Origin: Klenkia brasiliensis
GTDB taxonomy: Bacteria > Actinomycetota > Actinomycetes > Mycobacteriales > Geodermatophilaceae
Reading direction: 5' to 3'
Length of the DNA: 64,000 nucleotides
Assembly (NCBI RefSeq): GCF_900100695.1
Contig: NZ_FNCF01000008.1
Span: forward strand, 62,001-126,000
Each line of letters begins with the position of its first letter. The stretch's first letter is position 1. Both the position numbers and the translations under genes were made by a program. Of the stretch, positions 7,967 to 15,724 are shown in pieces. Under the pieces are notes generated by a model that was not told the DNA's origin, did no database searches, and saw only the letters and a program-made list of their open reading frames with translations.

Positions 7967-9297
7967 AGCTTCTCCGGCGGGGTGTTGCCCGCCTCGACGA
8001 CGGCGCGGCGCATCGGCAGCCGGGCCAGCAGCGCGAAGCCGGCCACGAAGAACACCACCAGGCTGATGATGGCCAGCCGGTAGGAACCGGTGAGCTGGTA
8101 CGTCAGGCCGAACGCCAGCGGGCCGAGCCAGCTGGTGCCGCGGTCGCTGATCTCGTAGAAGCCGTAGTACTCGGCCTCCTTGCCGGCGGGGATGAGGTGG
8201 CTGAACAGCGAGCGGGACAGCGCCTGGGTGCCGCCCTGCACCAGGCCGATGACCGCGGCCAGGGCGTAGAACTGCGCGACGGCGCCCTCCTGCAGGAAGA
8301 ACGCGGCGACCAGCACCGCCGTCCAGGCCACCAGGCAGCCGAGCACGGTGCGGGTGGCGCCGTAGCGGGCGGCCACCCGGCCCAGGCCCAGCGCCCCGGC
8401 GATGGCGACCACCTGCACCATGAGGATCGCGCCGGTGAGCACGGACTGGTCCAGGCCGAGCTCCTCCGTGGCGTAGACCGCCGACAGCGAGATGACGGTC
8501 TGCACACCGTCGTTGAACAGCAGGTAGGCGCCCAGGAACCACAGGGTCAGCGGGAAGGCCCGCATCTCCCTCAGCGTCCGGGCCAGCTGCCCGAACCCGC
8601 TGCCGGTGCGGCCCCCGGTGACCGCGACGGGGCGGTTGCGCAGCCGGGACACGGTGAAGACGGTGAACGCGCCCCACCACAGGCCCGCCGTGGCCAGGCA
8701 GATGCGCACCGCCTCGCCGCTGGTCAGCCCCAGGGACTCCGCGGACAGGAACAGACCCAGGTGGACGGCGAGCAGCAGGGCGCCGCCGACGTACCCGACC
8801 GCCCAGCCGCGGCTGGAGACCTTGTCCCGCTCGTCGGGGGCCGCCAGGTCGGGCAGCCAGGAGTAGTAGACGACGGTGGCCGCGCCGAAGCTGATGTTGG
8901 CGACGACGAACAGCAGCGCGCCCAGCAGGTACCGCCCGTCGGCCACGAAGAACAAGCCGGTGCAGGCCGCGGCGCCCAGCAGGGCGAACCCGGCCAGCAG
9001 CTCGCGGCGGCGTCCGGTGCGGTCGGCGACGGCGCCGGTGATCGGCAGCACCAGCACCTGGGCCAGCACGGAGAACGACAGCACGAAGGAGAACCAGCTG
9101 CCCGGGTCGATGCCCAGGAACCCCAGCCTGCCGTCCGGCCCGGCCGCCTCCCGGGCCACCGACGTCAGGTACGGGCCGAGGAAGACCGTGGTGACGCTGG
9201 TGTTGAACACCGACATCGCCCAGTCGTAGGAGTACCAGCCGACGCGCTCGCGGCGCAGGGCGCGGTCGGGCGTGCGGGTGGTGTCGGCGGCGCTCAC
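7963..9297 (-). CDS. MFS transporter, UMF1/Atg22-like family
   Basis: A 444-aa permease with about 12 hydrophobic segments. The N-terminal VGWYSYDWAMSVFNTSV and the loop VADRTGRRRELL are typical of the UMF1 family, related to the yeast vacuolar amino-acid effluxer Atg22. The substrate is unknown. GTG 9297 overlaps the stop of the upstream acyltransferase, and its own stop overlaps tdk, so it is mid-operon. Confidence 0.9.
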   Translation of the reverse strand: MSAADTTRTPDRALRRERVGWYSYDWAMSVFNTSVTTVFLGPYLTSVAREAAGPDGRLGFLGIDPGSWFSFVLSFSVLAQVLVLPITGAVADRTGRRRELLAGFALLGAAACTGLFFVADGRYLLGALLFVVANISFGAATVVYYSWLPDLAAPDERDKVSSRGWAVGYVGGALLLAVHLGLFLSAESLGLTSGEAVRICLATAGLWWGAFTVFTVSRLRNRPVAVTGGRTGSGFGQLARTLREMRAFPLTLWFLGAYLLFNDGVQTVISLSAVYATEELGLDQSVLTGAILMVQVVAIAGALGLGRVAARYGATRTVLGCLVAWTAVLVAAFFLQEGAVAQFYALAAVIGLVQGGTQALSRSLFSHLIPAGKEAEYYGFYEISDRGTSWLGPLAFGLTYQLTGSYRLAIISLVVFFVAGFALLARLPMRRAVVEAGNTPPEKL

Positions 9298-10217
9298 CGG
9301 CGCAGCGTGTCAGCCGCGGGCCGGGGTGGTCCAGCACCGGGCACGTCGTCGGGGACGCGTCCTCCCGGGAACATGGCCGCGGCCCTCACCGGCCGGGTGG
9401 GGTCGGAGAAGGCGATGCGGTCGGTGGGTTCCCCGGCGCGCAGCGGCACCAGGCCGCGGGTGATGGCGGCCATGATCCGGGTGCGGGCGCGGTGGGCGTC
9501 ACCGACCCGGCCGGCGTCCAGGTCGTCGAGGGGGACCGGCGGGCCGACGTGCACCCGCAGGGCGGGCTGGCGCCAGGCCGCGGACAGCGCGGTGCGCAGC
9601 TTGCCCCAGTCGTTGGCGTACTGGAGCACCTCGTGCGCGCCCCACTGGCTGACCGGCAGCACCGGCACCCGGGTCTGCAGGGCCAGGCGGGCCAGGCCGG
9701 TGCGGCCGCGCTCGGGCCAGCCGTCGGCGGTCAGCCCGACCCGGCCCTCGGGGTAGACCAGCACCTGGCCGCCGTGCTCGAGGGCGACCAGCACCACCCG
9801 CATGGCGTGCGCGGCGACGTCGGTGCCGCGGTCGACCCGGATGCCGCCGGCCCGTTCCAGCATCGGCCCGGCGACCGGGGCCCGCATGATGCCGCCGGTG
9901 GCCAGGAACCGGGGGACGACGCCGAGCCGGTGCAGCGCGGCGGCCACGGTGAAGGTGTCGTAGTCGCCGATGTGGTTGGCGGCCAGGATGAGCGGCCCGT
10001 CGCGCAGCTCCGCGGGCACCCCGCCGGTGACCTGCACCCGCCCGAACAGCGACACCGCCGGGGACACCGTGGTCAGCAGGAAGCGCCACACCCACCACGG
10101 CGGGTGCGCGGCGATGGCCAGCTCGCGGGCGAACCAGTCGGGGTCCTCGTCGCTGACCGAGCCCTCGAGCTCCTCGGGCAGCGGCGGGGGGACCGGCCGC
10201 CAGTACCGCAGGCTCAC
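9294..10217 (-). CDS. 1-acyl-sn-glycerol-3-phosphate acyltransferase family (PlsC-like)
   Basis: A 307-aa lysophospholipid acyltransferase-like protein. It has the acyltransferase block ANHIGDYD (a variant of NHxxxxD, with His as the catalytic base) and the second block VYPEGRVG for phosphate binding. The proline-rich N-terminal 50 residues are not part of the domain. GTG 10217 overlaps the stop of the GDPD gene, suggesting a shared role in glycerolipid turnover. The exact acceptor is unknown. Confidence 0.9.
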   Translation of the reverse strand: MSLRYWRPVPPPLPEELEGSVSDEDPDWFARELAIAAHPPWWVWRFLLTTVSPAVSLFGRVQVTGGVPAELRDGPLILAANHIGDYDTFTVAAALHRLGVVPRFLATGGIMRAPVAGPMLERAGGIRVDRGTDVAAHAMRVVLVALEHGGQVLVYPEGRVGLTADGWPERGRTGLARLALQTRVPVLPVSQWGAHEVLQYANDWGKLRTALSAAWRQPALRVHVGPPVPLDDLDAGRVGDAHRARTRIMAAITRGLVPLRAGEPTDRIAFSDPTRPVRAAAMFPGGRVPDDVPGAGPPRPAADTLRR

Positions 10218-10990
10218 GCCGGGCTCCAGACCCCGCGCTCGGCGTAGACGTCGCGCAGCATGGCCGGGCGGTCGGTGAGGATGCCGTCGACGCCGAGGTC
10301 GAGCAGCCGGTGCACCTCGGCGGGGTCGTCGACGGTCCACACGTGCACCTGCAGGCTGCGCTCGTGGGCGGCGGCCAGGAACCGCTCGTCGACCACCGGC
10401 CGCCCGCCGAGCTCCAGCGGCACCTGGGCGCAGCCCGCCTGGATCCGGACCAGCCCCGCGGCGCGGGGGGAGTAGGAGGACAGCCGCAGGGCCGCGACGC
10501 CCTTGGGCCCCAGCGAGGTGCACAGGTCCGGCCCCAGCAGCCGCCGCGCCGCGGCGACCCGGGCGTCGGAGAACGACGCGAGGCAGACCCGGTCCAGCGT
10601 GCCGGTGCGCCGGATCAGGGCGGCCAGGGGCGCGAGGACACCGGCGGTCTTGACGTCGATGTTGACCCGGACGTCGGGCCAGGCGGTGAGCAGGTCCTCC
10701 AGCGCCAGCACCGGCTCCCGGCCACCGATGAGGGCGTGCTTGACCTCGCTCCAGGGCAGCGCGTCGATGCGGCCGGTGCGGTCGGTGACCCGGTCCAGGA
10801 CGGCGTCGTGGAAGGCGACCAGCACCCCGTCGGCGGTGGCCCGGACATCGGTCTCCAGGTACCGGTAGCCCATCGCGACGCAGGCCTCGAAGGCCGGGGC
10901 GGTGTTCTCCACGTGCTCGATCGCGCCGCCGCGGTGCGCCATCGCCAACGGCGTCGGCCCCTCGAGGAACGGGAAACGCGCGGGCGGCAC
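10214..10990 (-). CDS. Glycerophosphodiester phosphodiesterase
   Basis: A 258-aa GDPD TIM-barrel enzyme that hydrolyses glycerophosphodiesters to glycerol 3-phosphate and an alcohol. Catalytic and metal motifs are visible: AHRGG and ENTAPAFE near the N-terminus, YLETDVR with a Glu/Asp pair, and FHDAVLDRVTD. No signal peptide is seen, so it is probably cytoplasmic. It is the first gene of the GDPD-acyltransferase-MFS-tdk operon, joined by 4-nt overlaps. Confidence 0.93.
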   Translation of the reverse strand: MPPARFPFLEGPTPLAMAHRGGAIEHVENTAPAFEACVAMGYRYLETDVRATADGVLVAFHDAVLDRVTDRTGRIDALPWSEVKHALIGGREPVLALEDLLTAWPDVRVNIDVKTAGVLAPLAALIRRTGTLDRVCLASFSDARVAAARRLLGPDLCTSLGPKGVAALRLSSYSPRAAGLVRIQAGCAQVPLELGGRPVVDERFLAAAHERSLQVHVWTVDDPAEVHRLLDLGVDGILTDRPAMLRDVYAERGVWSPA

Positions 10991-11100
10991 GGGCCCACGC
11001 TAGGGGCGCGCGGGACGGACGGCGCGGGCGGGGTCACGGCTGGGTCGACGGCGGGCGTGTCCGGCTCCCTGGCAGCCCGCTGAGCAGTACCTTCTCGGGC

Positions 11101-11538
11101 GTGGTGGCAGAGCAGGTCCCGGTGCACGACATCCCTGCGGTCGACGTCCCCGCGCCGGGTGCACCGACCCGGCGGTCCCGCCGGCGTGCCCCCGACGCCG
11201 AGGAGCGCCGCTGCGGCTGGTGCCGCAACGTGCTCCCGGCGCAGGAGTCGGTGGGCCGGCCGCGGCTGTACTGCGGGCAGGCGTGCCGGCAGCGGGCCTA
11301 CGAGCAGCGGTCGGCGACGGCGAAGGCCGGGTTGTCCCCGGACGTCGTGCTGGTCACCCGCACCGAGCTCGACGGGCTGCAGGACCGGCTGTTCCAGCTG
11401 CGCTGCGCCCTCGAGGACGTGCAGACCCTGCTGGCGGAGAAGCCCACCAAGGTGGAGATGGAGCGCGCCCTGGCCGAGCTGGTGCGCTCGACTGGGCGGC
11501 TGGACAAGCTCTGGCTGTCCGGGCGCAACGCCGGCTGA
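11101..11538 (+). CDS. Actinobacterial small zinc-ribbon protein
   Basis: A 145-aa conserved hypothetical protein of a type common in actinobacteria. A basic N-terminal tail leads to a CxxC-x16-CxxxC zinc-finger-like motif (Cys38, Cys41, Cys58, Cys62; CGWCRNVL then YCGQACRQRAYEQR). A helical C-terminal half of about 70 residues looks coiled. A DNA- or ribosome-related role is plausible but unproven. It is divergent from the GDPD gene. Confidence 0.8.
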   Translation: MVAEQVPVHDIPAVDVPAPGAPTRRSRRRAPDAEERRCGWCRNVLPAQESVGRPRLYCGQACRQRAYEQRSATAKAGLSPDVVLVTRTELDGLQDRLFQLRCALEDVQTLLAEKPTKVEMERALAELVRSTGRLDKLWLSGRNAG

Positions 11539-11563
11539 GCCGGCGCCGCGCCCTCCCGTCGGG

Positions 11564-11806
11564 TCAGCCGACCGGGCCGCCCTCGGCGTTCTCGGCGCCG
11601 CTGCCGGGCCGCTCGTTCCCGTGGTTGTAGACGCTGCCCTGCTCGACGCTCGTCGGGTCGTCCCCGGAGAAGTTCTCCGTGGAGTCCTTCGACGTGCCGG
11701 TGCGCTGCTCCAGGCCGTTCACGTCGCTGCAGCCGGTCAGGGCCGCGGTGCCCCCGAACAGGGCGAGGGCGGCGAGGACGGACACGACCGGACGACGGAT
11801 CTGCAT
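11564..11806 (-). CDS. Small lipoprotein
   Basis: An 80-aa predicted lipoprotein. The N-terminus is a type II signal peptide: basic start, hydrophobic core LAALALFGGTAA, lipobox LTGC with Cys26. The mature part of about 54 residues is polar, rich in Gly, Asn, Glu and Ser, with no domain I recognise. Lnt (4518-6191) could acylate it. Function unknown. Confidence 0.75.
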   Translation of the reverse strand: MQIRRPVVSVLAALALFGGTAALTGCSDVNGLEQRTGTSKDSTENFSGDDPTSVEQGSVYNHGNERPGSGAENAEGGPVG

Positions 11807-11900
11807 GTGCGGAGCCTAAGGGACCGAGCCCCCCGGTGAGCACTCGACACCGGGGGCCGCGACACGGCTCGGGAGCGTCCGGATCTGGCACGATCCGCGC

Positions 11901-12344
11901 GTGCCCGACACCTACGCCGTCACCCGCCAGGTCACGATCGCCGCACCGGCCGCCGCGGTGCACGCCCTGCTGGCCGACTTCCGCCGCTGGCGGGCCTGGT
12001 CGCCGTTCGAGGACCTGGACCCGGACATGTCCCGCGAGTACGACGGCACCGGCGCCGGCAGCGCCTACCGGTGGGCCGGTTCCTTCAAGGCCGGCAGCGG
12101 CTCGATGCGCATGACCGACGTCGCGTCCGCCCGGGTGGTCGTCGAGCAGCAGAACACCAAGCCGATCCGGTCGTCGAGCACGTCGACGTTCACCCTCGCC
12201 GAGGCCGACGGCGCGACCACGGTGACCTGGTCCGGCTCCGGCCGGCAGGGCCGGCTGATGCGGCTGCTGCCGATGGAGAAGTTCCTGGGCCCGACGTTCG
12301 ACAAGGGCCTGGCGCAGCTGAAGGCCGCCGCCGAGCAGGGCTGA
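11901..12344 (+). CDS. SRPBCC family protein (polyketide cyclase/START-like)
   Basis: A 147-aa helix-grip protein. The N-terminal VTRQVTIAAPAAAVHALLADFRRWRAWSP is the classic first strand and helix of the SRPBCC superfamily, and the C-terminal long helix (MEKFLGPTFDKGLAQLK) closes the ligand cavity. Such proteins bind lipids or other hydrophobic ligands; the ligand is not predictable. GTG start. It is the last gene before the dif region. Confidence 0.87.
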   Translation: MPDTYAVTRQVTIAAPAAAVHALLADFRRWRAWSPFEDLDPDMSREYDGTGAGSAYRWAGSFKAGSGSMRMTDVASARVVVEQQNTKPIRSSSTSTFTLAEADGATTVTWSGSGRQGRLMRLLPMEKFLGPTFDKGLAQLKAAAEQG

Positions 12345-12383
12345 CCATCCGTCGTTCCGTCAGCGTGACGCAATGACGGATGG
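12345..12383 (+). terminator. Hairpin immediately after the SRPBCC gene
   Basis: A 9-bp perfect stem (12345-12353 with 12375-12383, CCATCCGTC/GACGGATGG) starts at the first base after the stop. The 21-nt loop contains a second nested dyad (see 12355-12373). It probably ends the SRPBCC transcript, though the loop is longer than usual. Confidence 0.5.
12355..12373. promoter_or_regulatory. Palindromic element A (TTSCGTCA-N3-TGACGSAA)
   Basis: The site reads TTCCGTCA, gcg, TGACGCAA: 8-bp half-sites with one mismatch around a 3-nt centre, operator-like. Its reverse complement nearly matches element B at 12433-12451, so two copies lie 78 bp apart in the same gap. Confidence 0.45.
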
Positions 12384-12432
12384 GTGGCCGCACCGTCCAG
12401 GGGAGGCGGCACAGGCCGGTGGGGCGGCCGAG

Positions 12433-12451
12433 TTGCGTCAGGCTGACGGAA
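12433..12451. promoter_or_regulatory. Palindromic element B
   Basis: TTGCGTCA, ggc, TGACGGAA: the second copy of the dyad at 12355-12373, in inverted orientation, with a single-base difference over the shared 17 bp. It could bind the same dimeric protein. Confidence 0.45.
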
Positions 12452-12634
12452 TGCGGCAGATCCGGGGTCGGGCGAGGGAGTGGCCGCCGAGCGGTGGCCA
12501 GGCAGGACGCCGGGACGGGCGGGTCGGCACGGCGTGGTCCCGCGGGGCGGCGCGGCGCGGGCGGACCGACCCGTCGCGCACCGACGACGGGCTCGGACGG
12601 ATGGACCGCGGATGACCCCGGACGACGCGGACCG

Positions 12635-12647
12635 GGTTCGACGAACC
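12635..12647. repeat. 13-bp perfect dyad GGTTCG-A-CGAACC
   Basis: A perfect palindrome with 6-bp arms and a 1-nt centre, 33 bp before dif. It is not linked to any gene start. It could be a protein site or chance in GC-rich DNA. Confidence 0.3.
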
Positions 12648-12680
12648 TGCGCGGCGACCGTCCCGAGCACCTGCATCCCG

Positions 12681-12708
12681 TGCGCCGATAATCGACATTA
12701 TGTCAACT
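12681..12708 (+). other. dif: dif chromosome-dimer-resolution site (XerC/XerD)
   Basis: A 28-bp site of 11-6-11 design: left (XerC-type) arm TGCGCCGATAA, centre TCGACA, right (XerD-type) arm TTATGTCAACT. The right arm differs from the B. subtilis dif arm (TTATGTAAACT) at one base and from E. coli (TTATGTTAAAT) at two. The central CCGATAAT..ACATTATGTCAA matches the actinobacterial dif consensus as I remember it. It lies in a non-coding gap and is AT-rich against very GC-rich surroundings. XerC/XerD, activated by FtsK, resolve chromosome dimers here, so this marks the replication terminus. Confidence 0.9.
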
Positions 12709-12710
12709 CG

Positions 12711-12789
12711 TCAGGCCAGGGCCTCGGTCCCCGTGCGCCCGTAGGCCTCGACCGCCTTCTCCGCGCCGGCCACCAGCTCACCTAGGGGG
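12711..12789 (-). pseudogene. Possible 3' remnant of a decayed gene beside dif
   Basis: On the minus strand a frame ending at TGA 12713-12711 reads ELVAGAEKAVEAYGRTG and then TEALA. The amino-acid usage is ordinary, unlike the Arg/Gly/Pro-rich shadow frames nearby. It has no start of its own and runs into trmL in another frame, so if real it is the last roughly 22-26 codons of a gene cut off at this point. Weak evidence; it may be chance. Confidence 0.22.
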
Positions 12790-13251
12790 TCAGGACCCGG
12801 CGAAGTCGTGCTGGCGCCATGCTTCGTACGCCGCCACGGCCGCGGTGTTCGACAGGTTCAGCGAGCGCCGGCCGGCCAGCATCGGCAGCCGCACCCGGTC
12901 GGTGACCCGCGGGTGGGTCAGCACCTCCGGGTCCAGCCCGGTCGGCTCGGGTCCGAACAGCAGCAGATCCCCCGGCACGTAGGCGACGTCGGTGTACCGG
13001 GTCGTCCCGCTGGCGGTGAAGGCGAACACGCGTGCACCGGGCAGCGCAGCCAGGAGCTCCTCGAGCCCCGGGTGGACCGTCACCGACGCCAGGTCGTGGT
13101 AGTCCAGGCCCGCCCGCCGGAGCTTGGCGTCGGACAGGTCGAAGCCCAGCGGCTCGACCAGGTGCAGGTGGGCCCCGGTCGCTGCCACCATCCGGATCGC
13201 GTTGCCGGTGTTGGGCGGGATCCGCGGCTCGTGGAACGCGATGTGGAACAC
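12790..13251 (-). CDS. trmL: tRNA (cytidine/uridine-2'-O-)-methyltransferase TrmL
   Basis: A 153-aa SPOUT (alpha/beta-knot) methyltransferase that 2'-O-methylates the wobble base (position 34) of tRNA-Leu isoacceptors. Typical segments are FHEPRIPPNTGNAIRMVAATG at the start, LLLFGPEPTGLDPEVL in the middle, and the knot VRLPMLAGRRSLNLSNTAAV, where the SAM-binding loop lies. Length is standard (about 155 aa). GTG start. It is the first gene on the right side of dif. Confidence 0.94.
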   Translation of the reverse strand: MFHIAFHEPRIPPNTGNAIRMVAATGAHLHLVEPLGFDLSDAKLRRAGLDYHDLASVTVHPGLEELLAALPGARVFAFTASGTTRYTDVAYVPGDLLLFGPEPTGLDPEVLTHPRVTDRVRLPMLAGRRSLNLSNTAAVAAYEAWRQHDFAGS

Positions 13252-13299
13252 CGCGTCAGTCTGCCCCGGACGGGTCGGCCGGCACCCGGTGCCGGTCGG

Positions 13300-14280
13300 T
13301 CACATGTCGGCGGCGAGGCCGCGGTAGGTGCCCCACCAGGGGTCGAGGTCCCGGCTGCTGTCCACGCCGTCGGACCGCTCCCCCGCCTCCGGCAGCAGCC
13401 CGGCCGCGACCAGCCCGGCGCGCAGGGCGTCGACCTCGGCGTCGTCGAGCTCGGCCAGCGGCTGGCGCACGCGCCGGTTGTCCAGCACACCCAGCAGCTG
13501 CAGCGCGGCCTTCGCCGTCGTCGCGCCGTAGTTGGGGACGCCCATGATCGCGTCGAAGGCGGGCAGGAGCCGGGTGTGCGCGGCCAGCGCGGCGGCGTGC
13601 TCCCCCGCCAGGAACGCCTCGATCATCGTCCGCAGCGGCCGGCCGGCGGCGTGCGCGACCACGCTGACCAGACCGACGGCACCGTAGGCCAGGTAGCCCA
13701 GGGTCAGCGCGTCGTCGCCGCAGTAGACCTCGTAGCCCAGGTCGACCAGCCGTGCGGCGTGCGCCGGGTTGCCGGTGGCGTCCTTGACCGCGACCACGGT
13801 CTCGATCTCGCGGGCCGCCCGGTAGGTGTCCAGGCCGATCGAGGAGCCGGTGCGGCCGGGCACGTCGTAGAGCATCACCGGGATGTCGCTGATCGAGGCG
13901 ACGGTGCGGAAGTGCGCGAGGATGCCGTTCTGGCTGGGCTTGTTGTAGTACGGGGTGACCAGCAGCAGGCCGTCGGCGCCGACCCGGGCCGCCTGCTCGG
14001 CGATCTCCACCGAGTGCGCGGTGCTGTTGGTGCCGACCCCCGCCACCACCACCGCGCGGTCGCCGATGGCCTCGCGGACGGCGGCCAGCACCTCGCCGTC
14101 CTCGGGCACCGTGGTGGTCGGGGCCTCCCCCGTCGTCCCGGACACCACGACGCCGTCGCTGCCGGTGTCGACCACGTGCCGGGCGATCGCCACGGTGGCG
14201 TCGAGGTCGACCCGCTCCTGCGCGTCGAAGGCGGTGGCGACGGCGGTGAGGAGGCGGCCGAACCGCGGCGTGGAGCTCAC
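13300..14280 (-). CDS. dapA: 4-hydroxy-tetrahydrodipicolinate synthase
   Basis: A 326-aa class I aldolase that condenses pyruvate and aspartate semialdehyde in the lysine/DAP pathway. The Schiff-base lysine is Lys166 (AVKDATGN), with Tyr138 (YDVPGRT) and the Thr49-Thr50 motif (SGTTGEAPT). A C-terminal extension of about 25 residues (GERSDGVDSSRDLDPWWGTYRG) goes beyond the normal length of about 300. It stands without other dap genes here, so a DapA-like aldolase with another substrate is possible, but the catalytic set is complete. Confidence 0.9.
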   Translation of the reverse strand: MSSTPRFGRLLTAVATAFDAQERVDLDATVAIARHVVDTGSDGVVVSGTTGEAPTTTVPEDGEVLAAVREAIGDRAVVVAGVGTNSTAHSVEIAEQAARVGADGLLLVTPYYNKPSQNGILAHFRTVASISDIPVMLYDVPGRTGSSIGLDTYRAAREIETVVAVKDATGNPAHAARLVDLGYEVYCGDDALTLGYLAYGAVGLVSVVAHAAGRPLRTMIEAFLAGEHAAALAAHTRLLPAFDAIMGVPNYGATTAKAALQLLGVLDNRRVRQPLAELDDAEVDALRAGLVAAGLLPEAGERSDGVDSSRDLDPWWGTYRGLAADM

Positions 14281-14329
14281 CGCGGCACTGTAGGCCAGCC
14301 CCCTCGGCCGCCGTGACGGACGACCGTGC

Positions 14330-14884
14330 TCAGCCGGCGAACTCGACCTCGGCGGCCGGGACCACCGCGGCGGTGCGGCCGGGGGCGCCCTGGAAACCCC
14401 AGTAGAGGTTCGTGTGGGAGATGACGTCGGCCGGCGACGGCGCCCCGTAGGCCGACAGGTCCTCGGTGGTGTGCGCGTCGCCGACCAGGGTGACGTCGTA
14501 CCCGCGGGTGAAGCCGCCGTGGATGGTCGACCGGATGCAGGCGTCGGTCTGCGCGCCGGTGACCACCAGCCGACCCACCCCGGCGTCGGCCAGCACCTGC
14601 TCCAGGTCGGTGCCCTCGAAGAAGTCGCCGTACTGCTTGTGCACCAGCGCCTCGCCCTCGGCGCGCTGCAGCTGCGGGACGTACTGCCACTGCTCGCTGC
14701 CCTGCGGCAACTCCTCGGAGCTGTGCTGCACCCACACCACGGGGACGTCGGCCGCCCGCGCCCGCTCGACCAGGTCGCCGATGCGGCCGACCACGGCGTC
14801 GGCGTCGTGCGAGGCGGCCATCACCCCGTTCTGCACGTCGATCACCAGCAGTGCGGTGGCCGTCCGGTCGGTCAGGGTGCTCAT
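14330..14884 (-). CDS. Isochorismatase family cysteine hydrolase
   Basis: A 184-aa single-domain hydrolase. The Asp of LLVIDVQNGVM, the Lys of EGEALVHKQYGDFF and the Cys of VVTGAQTDACIRSTIHGG form the Asp-Lys-Cys triad of the family. Related enzymes act on nicotinamide, ureidoacrylate or other amides; the substrate is unknown. I chose the ATG at 14884 because a GAGGAGG ribosome-binding site lies 5 nt upstream. An in-frame ATG 12 codons earlier has none. Confidence 0.9.
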   Translation of the reverse strand: MSTLTDRTATALLVIDVQNGVMAASHDADAVVGRIGDLVERARAADVPVVWVQHSSEELPQGSEQWQYVPQLQRAEGEALVHKQYGDFFEGTDLEQVLADAGVGRLVVTGAQTDACIRSTIHGGFTRGYDVTLVGDAHTTEDLSAYGAPSPADVISHTNLYWGFQGAPGRTAAVVPAAEVEFAG

Positions 14885-14958
14885 GGCGTCCTCCTCGTCG
14901 AGTGCGGTTGGTGGCTGCACCCTAGGACCGGGGTCGGACAGAACGGCCCCCGCCGGTG

Positions 14959-15645
14959 CTACCCGCGGTCGCCCTCGGCCTTCTTCTCCGCGGCGTGCTC
15001 CGCGGCCAGCCGGCGGAGCTTCGCCGCGGTCTTGGCCCGACCCGGGATGACCGGCGGCGCGCTGGCCCGCACCTCGGTCATCACCCGGTTGGTCAGGGCG
15101 ACCGCGGACTCGCCCTCGCGCGGGGTGACCGGCGGCAGGAACTCGACCAGCACCCGGGGCCGCACCGGGAAGCGCACGATGTCGTCCTGCCCCGTGATCC
15201 GCAGGCCCAGCACGGTGGTGCCGGGGACGGCGAGCGCCAGCCGCCCCGCGCCGGACAGGAACCGCATCGTGCGCCCGCGGGAGACGGTGCCCTCGGGGAA
15301 GACACCGATGCAGCCGCCCTCGCGCAGCACGTCGATGGCGGCCTGCAGCGCGTTCGCGTCACCCCGCCCGCGGGCGATGGGGATCTGGCCCATGCCGTCG
15401 AGCCACGTGCCGACCACGGGGTTCTTCCAGAGCGAGTCCTTGGCCAGCGCGCGCAGGTGGCGCCGGCGCAGGGCCGCGATGCCGGCCACCACCGGGTCCC
15501 ACTGGCTGTCGTGGTTGGCCATCACCACGGTGGGCCCCGACGCCGGCAGGTTCTCCAGGCCGCGCACCTCCATGCGGCCCCACCACTTCGCGGCGGGGGT
15601 TCCCACGGCCATGACGACGCGGTAGACGAACGGCGGGGCGGTCAC
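14959..15645 (-). CDS. 1-acyl-sn-glycerol-3-phosphate acyltransferase family protein
   Basis: A 228-aa PlsC-type acyltransferase. The catalytic motif is MANHDSQWDP (NHxxxxD), followed by GQIPIARGRGD, VFPEGTVSRG and PVTPREGESA. The C-terminal tail is lysine/alanine-rich (AEHAAEKKAEGDRG). The start is GTG 15645 with GAGGAGG 5 nt before it. It is a second, divergent PlsC-like protein in the window (compare 9294-10217). The exact lipid substrate is not known. Confidence 0.9.
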   Translation of the reverse strand: MTAPPFVYRVVMAVGTPAAKWWGRMEVRGLENLPASGPTVVMANHDSQWDPVVAGIAALRRRHLRALAKDSLWKNPVVGTWLDGMGQIPIARGRGDANALQAAIDVLREGGCIGVFPEGTVSRGRTMRFLSGAGRLALAVPGTTVLGLRITGQDDIVRFPVRPRVLVEFLPPVTPREGESAVALTNRVMTEVRASAPPVIPGRAKTAAKLRRLAAEHAAEKKAEGDRG

Positions 15646-15724
15646 GCAGGCCTCCTCGGGGTCCGCCCGGACGCCGGGCAGCCGGATCAGTCTGCCCGAC
15701 GCCCGCCCCCCGTGCCGGACGGGG

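Larger units (their letters stand above)
12384..12789. other. Non-coding terminus region holding dif
   Basis: About 400 bp with no convincing complete gene. It holds palindromic element B, a 13-bp perfect dyad at 12635-12647, the dif site at 12681-12708, and a short minus-strand coding-like remnant next to dif. The open frames across it are arginine/glycine-rich shadows. Confidence 0.6.

Noticed and set aside
7235-9337. Apparent 700-aa MFS-thymidine kinase fusion frame
   Set aside because: The upstream part is an Arg-rich shadow of the MFS gene. The MFS stop and tdk GTG overlap by 4 nt, so they are two genes.
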